In this document: positions 1-8,993 of the stretch, in pieces
How positions within the stretch are numbered: the stretch's first letter is position 1
How the letters are laid out: every line of letters starts with the position of its first letter
Source: CAWBOY01 sp963790585
GTDB lineage: Bacteria > Planctomycetota > Planctomycetia > Gemmatales > Gemmataceae
Assembly: GCA_963790585.1 (NCBI GenBank)
Contig: CAWBOY010000009.1
Location: 62,001 to 126,000, forward strand
Length of the DNA: 64,000 bases
Reading direction: 5' to 3'
The notes under the pieces: generated by a model
Seen by the model: only the letters and a program-made list of their open reading frames with translations
What the model was told of the DNA's origin: nothing
Databases searched by the model: none
Program-made: the position numbers and the translations under genes

Positions 1-1308
1 GCAGCCGGGTTGGCTGGCGATTGGACGCAGTTTCGTGGATCGAACGGCGACGGTGTGGCCGAGGAATCGCGGCTGTCTTCCGAATGGTCAAAGACCAAGA
101 ACATCGCCTGGAAAGTTCAGGTTCCTGGTTATGGCTGGTCTTGTCCGATCATTACGGGTGACAAGGTCTTCCTCACGACGGCGATCACCGAAAAGCAAAA
201 ACGGCCCGGTGGTGGAGGCGGTGGCGGGGAGCCAGCACCGGATGTGGTTTTTCGCTATGAGATACACTGCCTCGATCGTGACACCAGTAAGACACTTTGG
301 CACCAACTCGCCGCCGAGCGAAAACCGCCCATCGGCACCCATCTTTCCAACACCTATGCCACCGAGACACCCGTTACCGATGGCGAACGCGTCTATGCCT
401 ACTTCGGCATGATTGGCCTTTATTGTTATGACCTCACAGGCAAACAGCTTTGGACCAAAGACCTCGGGGCTTACCCGATGCAAGGCAACTGGGGCACGAG
501 CAGTTCGCCGGTTTTGGATGGCGACCGACTTTTCATCCAGTGTGACAATCAACAAAAATCGTTCCTGGTGGCTTTCGACACGAAGACAGGCAAGGAACTC
601 TGGCGCGTCAGCCGTTCGGAGGGGTCTACCTGGGGTACGCCTGTGGTCTGGAGGAATACGCTTCGAACCGAAGTTGTACTCATGGGCAATCGCCACATCC
701 GTTCCTACAACCCGGAGAGCGGCAACGTGCTATGGGAAATCAGTACTTCCACAGGCGTATCGCAAGGAGTGCCCTCCGGCGTCAAGCCGGCTGCCGGCGG
801 CTGCAAATCGACGCCCGTCGCCACCAAAGAAATGATTTATCTTGGCATGGCCACCAGAGTCCCAGGCCAGGCGCTCGGCCCGATGTGGGCCGTCAAGCCC
901 GGCGCCAGCGGCGACATCTCACTCAAGCCCGGTGAAAAATCGAACGCCTATGTCGCCTGGTTCCGCAACGACGCTGGCCCCCATTTCGCCTCCGCCGCCG
1001 TCTACGATGGCTTGCTTTACGTCTACCCGCCCCACGACGGCATCTTACGCGCCTTCGACGCCAAAACAGGTAATGACGTCTACCAAAAGAAACTCCCAAG
1101 GGCACGCGATTTCAAAGCGTCGCCGTGGGTCCATGACGGCAAGATCTACAACGTCGATGTCAACGGCGTGACGTTTGTCGTCAAAGCCGGTCCGGAGTTT
1201 ACGCTGCTAGGCACCAACGAGATCGGCGACACATGTTGGTCTTCACCCGCCGTGGCGCATGAGGCGTTGTTTATTCGGGGGGTGGAGTATCTTTATTGCG
1301 TCAAATGA
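1..1308 (+). CDS. PQQ-binding-like beta-propeller protein (5' partial)
   Basis: The reading frame is open to the left window edge, so the true start lies upstream. The first residues (AAGLAGDWTQFRG) look like the end of a signal peptide followed by the 'DWTQFRGSNGDG' opening typical of planctomycetal secreted PQQ-like propellers. Repeated blade motifs follow, such as 'LFIQCDNQQKSFLVAFDTKTGKELW' split over blades, 'YNPESGNVLW' and 'LRAFDAKTGNDVYQKK'. A glycine run lies near residue 70. The family usually forms an eight-bladed propeller in the periplasm; whether this one binds a cofactor cannot be told. It ends just before a long intergenic hairpin. The fold is well supported, the substrate is unknown. 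Confidence 0.85.
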   Translation, partial: AAGLAGDWTQFRGSNGDGVAEESRLSSEWSKTKNIAWKVQVPGYGWSCPIITGDKVFLTTAITEKQKRPGGGGGGGEPAPDVVFRYEIHCLDRDTSKTLWHQLAAERKPPIGTHLSNTYATETPVTDGERVYAYFGMIGLYCYDLTGKQLWTKDLGAYPMQGNWGTSSSPVLDGDRLFIQCDNQQKSFLVAFDTKTGKELWRVSRSEGSTWGTPVVWRNTLRTEVVLMGNRHIRSYNPESGNVLWEISTSTGVSQGVPSGVKPAAGGCKSTPVATKEMIYLGMATRVPGQALGPMWAVKPGASGDISLKPGEKSNAYVAWFRNDAGPHFASAAVYDGLLYVYPPHDGILRAFDAKTGNDVYQKKLPRARDFKASPWVHDGKIYNVDVNGVTFVVKAGPEFTLLGTNEIGDTCWSSPAVAHEALFIRGVEYLYCVK

Positions 1309-1313
1309 CGTCC

Positions 1314-1386
1314 GTCCGAGCCTGAAGCGTCAGCGAAGAGCATTACGTCGGTGTAACGCTCTTCGCTAACGCTTCAGGCTCGGACG
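1314..1386. repeat. Intergenic hairpin, family A copy 1
   Basis: Near-perfect inverted repeat with arms of about 30 bases around 'gagcctgaagcgtcagcgaa' and its reverse complement. It lies 6 bases after the stop codon of the propeller gene and could act as a bidirectional terminator. Further copies are at 17589, 30483, 31559, 45581 and 52804. Confidence 0.85.
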
Positions 1387-1481
1387 TCTCCGTTCATTAT
1401 CGGCAAACTCTTGCTTTCCGACCGCGCTGCTATTATCTTGCACCTCACATCCCCGATTTCGCAGCGTGAAAGGAACCTCTC

Positions 1482-2597
1482 ATGGCCTCCGACCGCAAGA
1501 TTCGTGTCGCCATTGTCGGCTTGGGCTTCGGTGCTGAGTTTATCTCTATTTATCAGGCGCATCCAAACGCAGAAATGGTGGCCATCTGCCGGCGCGACAA
1601 AGCGGAACTTGATAAATGTGGCGAGAAATTCGGCATCAAGACGCGCTACACCGATTACGCAAAGCTTCTCGCCGATCCGAATATCGATGCCGTCCACATC
1701 AATTCGCCGATCCCCGATCACGCCGCCCAGAGCCTCGCCGCTCTCAAGGCCGGGAAGCATGTCGCCTGCACGGTTCCGATGGCGACGACGGTCGAGGAAT
1801 GCAAGGCGATCGTCGAGGCGCAGCGTGCCAGCGGCAAGGTCTACATGATGATGGAAACGGTCGTCTATGCTCGTGAATACCTGTTTGCCAAGGAACTCTA
1901 CGACAAGGGCGAGCTGGGCCGCATTCAATTCCTGCGCGGCAGCCATCAGCAGGACATGGACGGCTGGCCGAACTATTGGCCCGGGTTGCCGCCGATGCAC
2001 TATGCAACCCACTGCGTCAGTCCGTGTCTCGCCATCCTCGGCAAACACGCGGAAAGCGTCGTTTGCCACGGATCAGGCCGGATCCGCGAGGCGCTCATTC
2101 CGAAGTACAATAGCCCGTTTGCTCTCGAAACAGCAACGTTCAAAATCCACGATAGCGACATCGTGGCCGAGGTGACGCGGAGCCTGTTCGACACGGCACG
2201 TCAATACCGCGAGAGCTTCGACGTGACCGGGAGCAATAAGAGCTTCGAGTGGCAACAGGTCGAGAACGAAGACCCTGTGATCCATACGCGCGGCCTGCCA
2301 GAGCCTGAAATCCCGAAGCGCGTCAAGGTGCCCGATTACGCTCACCTCTTGCCTGAACCGATTCGCAAATTCACGCAGCCAGCGATGATCCAGGACGCGG
2401 AGCATCTCTCGTTCCTGCAGGGCGGCGGCCACGGCGGCTCGCATCCGCATCTGGCGCACAATTGGCTAATGGCAATCCTCGGCCAAAAGCCTCCAATGCC
2501 CGATGCTCCTACCTCCGCGAACTGGACGATGGTCGGCATCTGCGCCGACGAATCGGCGATGAAAGGCGGCGACCGCGTTAAGATTCCGGTCTTGTAA
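1482..2597 (+). CDS. Gfo/Idh/MocA family oxidoreductase
   Basis: A 371-residue protein opening with the Rossmann motif 'VAIVGLGFGAEFISIY' (GxGxxx near residues 13-18), followed by 'DAVHINSPIPDHAAQSLAAL' and 'GKHVACTVPMATTVEE', which match the NAD(P)-binding and 'EKP'-like segments of this family. In many members the latter reads EKP; here it is VPM, so the usual catalytic lysine is missing or shifted. The C-terminal part contains 'GSHQQDMDGWPNYWPGLPPM' and a histidine-rich 'GGGHGGSHPHLAHNW'. The start has an AAAGGA ribosome site 8 bases upstream. It probably oxidises or isomerises a sugar or inositol derivative; the substrate cannot be read from sequence. Confidence 0.88.
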   Translation: MASDRKIRVAIVGLGFGAEFISIYQAHPNAEMVAICRRDKAELDKCGEKFGIKTRYTDYAKLLADPNIDAVHINSPIPDHAAQSLAALKAGKHVACTVPMATTVEECKAIVEAQRASGKVYMMMETVVYAREYLFAKELYDKGELGRIQFLRGSHQQDMDGWPNYWPGLPPMHYATHCVSPCLAILGKHAESVVCHGSGRIREALIPKYNSPFALETATFKIHDSDIVAEVTRSLFDTARQYRESFDVTGSNKSFEWQQVENEDPVIHTRGLPEPEIPKRVKVPDYAHLLPEPIRKFTQPAMIQDAEHLSFLQGGGHGGSHPHLAHNWLMAILGQKPPMPDAPTSANWTMVGICADESAMKGGDRVKIPVL

Positions 2598-2731
2598 CAG
2601 ACGGCCAGATAAGCCCCTCTGGCAGTGCGCGAAAGACGTCCGCCGCTCGGCACAGCGTTTGCATTTTGTACCCGGGGTCAGTGAAAACGCCACCGTTTTC
2701 GCTGACCATTGCTCTCTCCAGGTACAGAACC

Positions 2732-4091
2732 ATGCGCATCGTTATTCCAACGCTCGGCTCTCGGGGCGACGTGCAACCATACGTCGCTCTGGGCCAAGGT
2801 TTCGCGCGGCGGGCCATCAAGTGTGCCTCGCCACGCATACAGATTTTGAGCATTTCATCCGCGAACACGGCCTCGACTTCTTCCCGCTCGCGCCCGAAGG
2901 TCAATCGATGCAGCGTGAAGGGGCGGGCGACCGGATGGTCAATTCCGGCGCCAACCTGCTCGCCTACGCGCGAGTATGTGTCGCTGCGCCAGCCACACTT
3001 GCATCGAATGATGGGGAATTGCTTGGAAGCCTGTCGCGATGCGGAGTTGATTCTCCTCACGAACGCCGAATTGTTTATCGGGCAGTCGGTGGCCGAGAAA
3101 CTCGGCATCCCGACCTGTTGGACCTGTCTGCAGCCGGTGACGCCGTCTTGCTATTTGGCAAACTTCCTGTTCGCCACGTGCCCGGATTGGGTGCCGTGTT
3201 CGAGCATTTACAATATGGCGAGTCACGCGGTCTTCAGTAACTTGGTTTGGCAATTCCTGCGCACCGATCTCAATCGGGCACGGCGCGACATTTTGGGTCT
3301 GCCGGCGCTAGGGGTGCTTGGGCCGGCTTCCGAGTTTTTATGGCCGACCTTTTGTCTGCATGGCTACAGCGAACATGTCGTCCCGAAGCCGAAGGACTGG
3401 GGCGCGGAACATCATTTGACGGGCTACTGGTTTTTGGATGCGCCGCGAACCTGGCAGCCGCCGGCCGAACTCGAAGCCTTCCTCGAGGCAGGGCCGGCAC
3501 CGGTCTACATCGGCTTCGGGAGCATGCACAATCGCGATCCAGAAGTCGCGACCACCCTCGTTTTGCGAGCGTTGGCCCGCGCCGGGAAACGCGGCGTGCT
3601 CTTTTGCGGCTGGAGCGGGCTGCGGCCGCGTGCGGGTGCGGATAACGTCTACTTCCTGGAATCGGCGCCGCACGATTGGCTCTTCCCGCGCATGGCGGCG
3701 ATCGTCCATCATGGCGGCGCCGGTACTACCGCGGCCGCTCTCCGCGCGGGCAAGCCTTCTTTCGTCGTTCCGTATATGTCGGACCAGCCCTTCTGGGCGT
3801 CGCGCCTCTTCGATCTAGGCGTTGCTCCTCACGCCGTGCCGCATAACCAACTCACGGCAGACAGTCTGGCGCGGGATCATCAACGCCACCGAAGACTCGA
3901 GCATCCGGGCTACGGCCCTAGAGCTTGGAACGGGGATCCGGAGCGAAAACGGCGTTGACCAGGCCGTTGCTTTGATCGGAGAGCGCTTTGGCTCCGGCAA
4001 CTGGCAAGACAAGAGACAACCTGCGGCTGGGCTCGACTATACGTATCGCGCTAACGAAACTCACGAAGACGAGCTTGTTTTGCCGAATTAG
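2732..4091 (+). pseudogene. UGT-type glycosyltransferase (GT1), interrupted by three frameshifts
   Basis: The start at 2732 gives 'MRIVIPTLGSRGDVQPYVAL', the classic N-terminus of MurG/UGT-like sterol or macrolide glycosyltransferases. The frame changes near 2810 ('RAAGHQVCLATHTDFEHFI'), back near 2990 ('GNCLEACRDAELILLTNAEL') and again near 3870 ('GIINATEDSSIRATALELG'). The donor-binding region is intact: 'PVYIGFGSMHNRDPE', then 'APHDWLFPRMAAIVHHGGAG', the UDP-sugar binding H-H-G-G-A-G-T-T motif. The enzyme would transfer a sugar onto a lipid or small hydrophobic acceptor. Each segment is well conserved, so either sequencing indels or a very recent loss of function could explain the breaks. 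Confidence 0.8.
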
Positions 4092-4233
4092 ATAAGCAGG
4101 ACAATTTGACAAAACAGCAATTATAACGGCCGCCCCAGCGGCAGGAGCGGGCATGTCGGCTGAATTAACCAAGAGCCGACATATGCCTTCTGTCTTCCGT
4201 GTACTCGGGGGTGAGAAGAGAGGGGATTTGGGA

Positions 4234-5127
4234 ATGGACTCCAAGAACGCGGCCAGTTCCCTGTACCTCCTTGGCCTCTGTTTCATCGTCACGTCAACAG
4301 GCTGTTCGGCCTTGCCTTCGAGTCCGACAATGGCCACCGTGCCGCGCGAATGGCGGAAGACAAATTCCTGGGGTCCCGAAGGCAATCAGGCTCGCGCTGA
4401 GGGCCGGCTCCAGCCGGTTTACTATCCACGACGCGCCGCCGAATGGGAGCAGTTCGCGCGCGAGCATATCCAGGACGGCGACATTCTTTTCCGGCTGGGC
4501 TACGCCTACAAAGCCACCGAAAACATACAAAGCTTGTTCATCGCCAGCGTCTGCGACAGCCGATTCTCGCACGAAGCGATCGCCAAATGGGAAGGCGAAA
4601 CACTCTATGTTTACGATGCCGAGCCCGACCCAGAAGGCATACGCAAGGTTCCATTTATCTTTTGGATGCTCGACGTTGCCGATCATACGTTAGCGATCAA
4701 GCGCGTCAAAGAGTGCTATCGCGACCGCGTCCCGCAGGCTCTGGCGTATTGTGAGATGATCTATCAAAAGCAGCCGGCCTACGACAAAGCGCTCAACCCC
4801 GACGATGAGCGTTTCTACTGTTCCGAACTCGTTGAAAAAGCCTACCGCTCGGCCGGCCTGGCTCTTTCGGAGCCCGTGCCGATCCGCTGTCTGCCGCACT
4901 ATCCTCGCTATGCCTGGCTCAAACCATTCGTCGAACGCTTTAGCGAACTAAAAGTCGATACGGAAATTTTCGCGCTGGGCAATGAACATTACGGCCTCTT
5001 CGGCTCACCTTATCTCGATTTGGTGTATGACATGCACCAGCGAGCCGATTGCCATCGGAAGGGGCCAATTTGTCAATCGGTCGAGTCATATCCTCCCGCT
5101 GCTGCCACAGTCACGTTAGACCGATAA
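4234..5127 (+). CDS. YiiX/YaeF-like permuted papain-fold lipoprotein
   Basis: A 297-residue product starting at 4234, preceded by GAGGGGA. An earlier ATG at 4153 has no clear ribosome site. The N-terminus 'LYLLGLCFIVTSTGCSALP' is a lipoprotein signal with lipobox TSTGC. The mature part shows 'QDGDILFRLGYAYKA', 'CDSRFSHEAIAKWEGETLYV' and 'RFYCSELVEKAYRSAGL'. These correspond to the D-G-D-I entry, the catalytic histidine (SHEA) and the catalytic cysteine (FYCSE) of the circularly permuted NlpC/P60 amidases (DUF830-like). It is likely a membrane-anchored amidase or lipid/peptide hydrolase in the periplasm. The neighbours give no pathway. Confidence 0.8.
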   Translation: MDSKNAASSLYLLGLCFIVTSTGCSALPSSPTMATVPREWRKTNSWGPEGNQARAEGRLQPVYYPRRAAEWEQFAREHIQDGDILFRLGYAYKATENIQSLFIASVCDSRFSHEAIAKWEGETLYVYDAEPDPEGIRKVPFIFWMLDVADHTLAIKRVKECYRDRVPQALAYCEMIYQKQPAYDKALNPDDERFYCSELVEKAYRSAGLALSEPVPIRCLPHYPRYAWLKPFVERFSELKVDTEIFALGNEHYGLFGSPYLDLVYDMHQRADCHRKGPICQSVESYPPAAATVTLDR

Positions 5128-5191
5128 CCGACAAGTCGCGGTCCGCGCCCAGTCCATTCTCTATCACGCCTTGCGCTGTATAGTAATCCAC

Positions 5192-5234
5192 GCCTCCCTA
5201 CCCAGGGTGCGCTGCGCACCCTGGGTAGGGAGGC
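5192..5234. repeat. Perfect 43-base palindromic hairpin
   Basis: A GC-rich inverted repeat with 21-base perfect arms around a single central base (centre 'gcgctgcgc'), 45 bases before the SMP-30 gene start. It could be a terminator for the upstream lipoprotein gene or a leader structure for the downstream gene. Confidence 0.8.
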
Positions 5235-5278
5235 TTGACTTTCCCACTCACCCCCCTGTCTGGTTCACGAGCAACACC

Positions 5279-6184
5279 ATGAAGATCTCTCCGCTCCTCT
5301 TGACCGCGTTTTTTCTCCTCGCTCTGCCGCGCTTCGGCTTCGCACAGGAGAGCAAAATCCTCGCCACGGACGCCAAGCTCGAAAAGCTCGCCGGTGGTTT
5401 CAAGTTCACGGAAGGCCCTTCGGTCGATGCCAAAGGCAACGTCTATTTCACCGACCAGCCAAACGATCGCATTCTCATTTGGAGCACCGACGGCAAGCTC
5501 TCGACGTTTATGGAGCCTTGTGGCCGATCGAATGGTCTCTGTTTCGACGCCAAGGGCGCGCTGTGGGCGTGCGCCGACGAGAAGAACGAGTTGTGGAAGA
5601 TCGACGTCGCGACCAAGAAGCACACCGTCATGGTGAAGGACTACAAAGGCAAGCTGCTCAATGGGCCAAACGACCTCTGGGTTCGTCCCGACGGCGGCGT
5701 CTACTTCAGCGATCCGATGTACAAGCGCGACTACTGGAAGCGCGGACCGACGGAGCAAGACAAGGAAGGGGTCTACTTCCTCGCCCCCGACGGCAAAACG
5801 CTGACACGAGTGATTGGCGATTTCAAAAAGCCCAATGGCCTCATCGGCACAGCCGACGGCAAACTTCTTTACGCCACCGACATCGACGGCAACAAGACCT
5901 ACGTTTACGACATCCAAGCCGACGGCTCTCTCGCCAAAAAACGCCTCTTCTGCGACATCGGCTGCGACGGCATGACGGTTGATGAAGATGGCAACGTCTA
6001 CCTCGCCGGCAAGGGCGTGACAGTCTTCGACAAGACCGGCAAGAAGATCGAAGAAATCAAAGTCCCCGAAGGCTGGACCGCCAACGTCTGCTTCGGCGGC
6101 TCCGATATGAAGACCCTCTTCATCACCGCCGGCAGCGGCCTGTACGCGATCAAGACGAAGGTCAAAGGCGGGTCGCGGCAATAA
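5279..6184 (+). CDS. SMP-30/gluconolactonase/LRE family protein, secreted
   Basis: A 301-residue protein with signal peptide 'MKISPLLLTAFFLLALPRF' ending near AQES. It shows the six-bladed propeller motifs of the family: 'FTEGPSVDAKGNVYFTDQPN' (metal-binding E), 'GRSNGLCFDAKGALWACAD', 'LLNGPNDLWVRPDGGVYFSD' (N and D metal ligands) and 'KKPNGLIGTADGKLLYATD'. Homologues hydrolyse gluconolactone or other sugar lactones in the presence of a divalent metal. The start at 5279 was chosen over upstream codons because it begins the signal peptide and follows the hairpin. Confidence 0.87.
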   Translation: MKISPLLLTAFFLLALPRFGFAQESKILATDAKLEKLAGGFKFTEGPSVDAKGNVYFTDQPNDRILIWSTDGKLSTFMEPCGRSNGLCFDAKGALWACADEKNELWKIDVATKKHTVMVKDYKGKLLNGPNDLWVRPDGGVYFSDPMYKRDYWKRGPTEQDKEGVYFLAPDGKTLTRVIGDFKKPNGLIGTADGKLLYATDIDGNKTYVYDIQADGSLAKKRLFCDIGCDGMTVDEDGNVYLAGKGVTVFDKTGKKIEEIKVPEGWTANVCFGGSDMKTLFITAGSGLYAIKTKVKGGSRQ

Positions 6185-6641
6185 GAAAAATCTCGACGCT
6201 CTTGGCCATCTAGGGGGCGAGATGCAAGAAATGTCAACCCAGTTTGCACCGCGCCCCGACGCTCTAACACATTGATCGACTGGACTTTGCGCCGCGCCAT
6301 TAGGGCGAGATGCAAACAAATCCGCGAACAACTCCCTCCCTGCACGCCGACCAAGGATCGAGCCGTTGTGCCAGGTTGCCAAGACCCGGAATCCAAATGG
6401 CAAACCAATCCTATCGACGCATGTCATTGCAAAATTTGATGTTGTGTCCATCCCCATAGGTCCATTTGCCAAATTGTCGAACGGCTCGGTCGACTAGAAA
6501 AGGTGTCAGGATGTCGAGAACCTTTTTGAGCATTTGAAAAGATTCCTGACATCCTGACACCTTTTCGGTCCTTGTTGGTGGTACTCTCGTCGCCGCTACC
6601 CCAGGAGGTGTCTTCATATATGTGAACACAAGAGGGAAGTA
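6185..6641. other. Intergenic region with a family F inverted repeat
   Basis: No supported gene. It holds an inverted repeat at 6496-6565 whose outer arms read 'aaaaggtgtcaggat' and its complement, with a second copy of the same motif at 6866-6896. Confidence 0.6.
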
Positions 6642-6845
6642 ATGGCGTTTTTGAAGAAGAGTTCAGCGATTATCTATCTGGGAATCGCCTCCGCAGGAAT
6701 GGTATTTGCCTTTACCGCTTGGTTCCTGGCAGGGTACTTGAAACTCAATGAATTCCTGTCGTCGGCGGCCGCATTTGGCTCTTTTTTCATTGCACTCGTG
6801 ATGTGGGTTTTCGTTCTGCGCCTAATCGGAAATGGGAACCGCTAA
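6642..6845 (+). CDS. Small two-helix membrane protein, unknown
   Basis: A 67-residue ORF with two hydrophobic helices, about residues 10-33 (from 'AIIYLGIASAG') and 42-62 (up to 'ALVMWVFVLRLIG'). The start is preceded by GAGGGAAGTA, a usable ribosome site. I do not recognise the family. It stands alone between two copies of the family F hairpin motif. The clean start, ribosome site and double-helix pattern favour a real gene. Confidence 0.55.
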   Translation: MAFLKKSSAIIYLGIASAGMVFAFTAWFLAGYLKLNEFLSSAAAFGSFFIALVMWVFVLRLIGNGNR

Positions 6846-6865
6846 ATCACTGTGCCGCGGACCAG

Positions 6866-6896
6866 AAAAGGTGTCAGGATTCCTGACACCTTTTCT
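6866..6896. terminator. Family F hairpin, terminator-like
   Basis: Arms 'aaaaggtgtcagga' and 'tcctgacacctttt' meet with almost no loop and end in a T-rich run, 20 bases after the small membrane gene. Confidence 0.65.
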
Positions 6897-7011
6897 TCTT
6901 GCACCTTTTGTTCTCCGAGGAACGTGGCTAAATTCGATCCAGGTAGACCAGTTCATCATAGAGTAATGGTTCAAGGATCCTGGTAGGCGTTTTGGCACAA
7001 AGGTATTTCCC

Positions 7012-8781
7012 ATGCGTCGCTTATTCCCGGTCTTCGTCTTCATTCCGGCACTTCTTGGCGTGCTCATGCCGCTGTCGAATATGCACTCGGAGCCGGTGAA
7101 ACGGACGACGGTCATGGTGCAGGATTTTGAAAAGGAGTCGTCACAACCCAAAGTGTGGGTGGTCAATATCCCAAACGAGAATGCCTCGGTCCAGTTATCG
7201 ACAGATCATCCACAGGAAGGGAAACAGTGCCTCAAGTTGCATTACCAGTTCAGCGGTGCAGGACAATTTCAATATCTCGGCATTCCCAATAAAACCAGAA
7301 TTCAAGCGAAAGTGCATAAACTGCAATTCATGCTCTTTGGAGACGATTCAAAATGTTCTTACGGCGTGCAGTTGACCGATGCGCATGGTGAAACGCACCA
7401 GTACGGTAAAAGTTCAGGCCAAGCGGGAGTTATCGATTTCAAGGGCTGGAAAGAAATCTCCATCGATCTGGACGCGGACCATGAAACCTGGGGTGGAGAC
7501 AAGAACGGGAAGCTCGATTATCCGATCCTCGGCATCACATTTATCATTGGGCAGCCTGAGACGGACGGCAAAACATCACCGGCCAAGGGAGATTTGTATT
7601 TTGATGCCCTCCGTGTCTCCTCTGAGCGAAGCGCGGAGGAGACGCTGGGTTGCCAGGTATCCGTTCTCGCGCCGGACTATTGCTCCGATGTGAAAGGGGA
7701 CACTCGCATTTCTCTGGCTGCGCCTGGATTCAAGACCGTGACCGTGAGATGTTGGAAGCAAGGCGACGGCTTTGGAGCGGATTCTACGGTGGCTACGGTG
7801 GCCCTTGATGTTCAAGGCAAAGGGTCGTTTGATTTTCCAGCCAACAGCTATCCGCATGGACCAATTACAGTGCGAATCAGCGGCGACAACGGTTTTACAA
7901 AGGATAATTGCTATCTCCAGCTTTATAACACGGGCGGTGTCTCTTGGAATGAGGGCATTCCGAAGGACCCACCACCCGCGGCGAAGGGCATGAAACTGAT
8001 ATTTGCTGATGACTTCAAAGGTCCCCTCTCGATCTCCAATACAGACGCCAAGGCCTCCTATTATTCCCACAAGCCGCCCAACGGATGGCAGGACTTCAGC
8101 GCCCATGTCTTCTCGGATCTTGATTCGCCGAAGAACCCCTTTGCACAGGTAGATTCCTATCTGCGGATCAGGGCTAATGACAAAACGAAGAGTTCTGGAT
8201 TGATTTCCTCCATGAAGAATGATGGGAGTGGAATCAAGGTTGCCGCCCCCTGCTACTTTGAGTGCCGTTTCATCGGCCCGAATGCCATAGGCGCATGGCC
8301 GGGATTCTGGCTCATGACTGATTACATGACCAATTACGACAAGCTCAAGGACAAAACGCCGTGCGATGAGTTGGACATCATTGAAGCTTATGGCGGCGAA
8401 GGACCTGGCTCTCCCAATGCAGGCGATAAATATATGATCACGCCGCATTGCTGGAACCAGGGACCGGACGGCAAATCGTTCGAAACGAAGGCAGAAAAAG
8501 CAATGCGAAATCCGATACGCATGAGCAAGGTCAACATTCCATCGACTTGGTACGAGACGTTTCACGTTTATGGCTGTAAAGTCACTGAGACAGAGACCAT
8601 CTACTACTGTGATAACATCGAAGTAGGTCGTCACGATACGCTGCCGCTCTCTAAAAAGCAGCCGTTGTTTTTCATGGTCAATCTGGCAACCGGCGGCGGC
8701 TGGCCCATCGATTTATCCCGATACAACGGTCTCGCCGATATGTACATCGATTATGTGCGCGTATACAAGGCGGGACCATGA
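7012..8781 (+). CDS. Secreted glycoside hydrolase with GH16-like catalytic domain
   Basis: A 589-residue protein with an N-terminal signal anchor ('LFPVFVFIPALLGVLMPL'). Residues about 35-200 form a beta-sandwich region resembling carbohydrate-binding modules ('QDFEKESSQPKVWVVN', 'YPILGITFIIGQPETDG'). The C-terminal 250 residues look like a GH16 jelly roll: 'LIFADDFKGPLSI', 'PCYFECRFIGPNAIGAWPGF' and the catalytic 'CDELDIIEAYGG', matching the ExDxxE signature. It ends with 'MYIDYVRVYKAGP', the standard GH16 terminus. It probably cleaves beta-glucan, agar or a related polysaccharide outside the cell. Confidence 0.85.
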   Translation: MRRLFPVFVFIPALLGVLMPLSNMHSEPVKRTTVMVQDFEKESSQPKVWVVNIPNENASVQLSTDHPQEGKQCLKLHYQFSGAGQFQYLGIPNKTRIQAKVHKLQFMLFGDDSKCSYGVQLTDAHGETHQYGKSSGQAGVIDFKGWKEISIDLDADHETWGGDKNGKLDYPILGITFIIGQPETDGKTSPAKGDLYFDALRVSSERSAEETLGCQVSVLAPDYCSDVKGDTRISLAAPGFKTVTVRCWKQGDGFGADSTVATVALDVQGKGSFDFPANSYPHGPITVRISGDNGFTKDNCYLQLYNTGGVSWNEGIPKDPPPAAKGMKLIFADDFKGPLSISNTDAKASYYSHKPPNGWQDFSAHVFSDLDSPKNPFAQVDSYLRIRANDKTKSSGLISSMKNDGSGIKVAAPCYFECRFIGPNAIGAWPGFWLMTDYMTNYDKLKDKTPCDELDIIEAYGGEGPGSPNAGDKYMITPHCWNQGPDGKSFETKAEKAMRNPIRMSKVNIPSTWYETFHVYGCKVTETETIYYCDNIEVGRHDTLPLSKKQPLFFMVNLATGGGWPIDLSRYNGLADMYIDYVRVYKAGP

Positions 8782-8826
8782 TTTTGGCTCAAGCGATGTG
8801 TTACAAGACTCCTTGGACAAAAAAGG

Positions 8827-8968
8827 TTCCTGACACGAATGCCATTAAGTTAAGGAAATTAGCCGAGGAGCACCACTTTTTTCGGGCACCGAGAAACGCC
8901 GTTTTGCCAAGGTTCTGAGGCCCCCGGTGGCAGATTTTCCCTTAACTTAATGGCATTCGTTCCTGACA
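8827..8968. mobile_element. MITE-like element (8836-8959) with 9-base target duplication
   Basis: A 124-base element bounded by 20-base inverted ends 'cgaatgccattaagttaagg' and the reverse complement. It is flanked on both sides by the direct repeat 'ttcctgaca' (8827-8835 and 8960-8968). It has no ORF, so it would be moved by a transposase encoded elsewhere. The inverted end resembles the 'catcaagttaagg' end of the element at 57732-58054. Removing it restores an 'aaagg-ttcctgaca-ccttt' hairpin of family F. Confidence 0.8.
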
Positions 8969-8993
8969 CCTTTGTGTTCTCGTGATTACCTGT

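Noticed and set aside
5198..6472. Long minus-strand open frame of about 424 codons opposite the SMP-30 gene
   Set aside because: It mirrors the codon pattern of the plus-strand gene, whose propeller motifs and signal peptide are clear; no motif on the minus strand.
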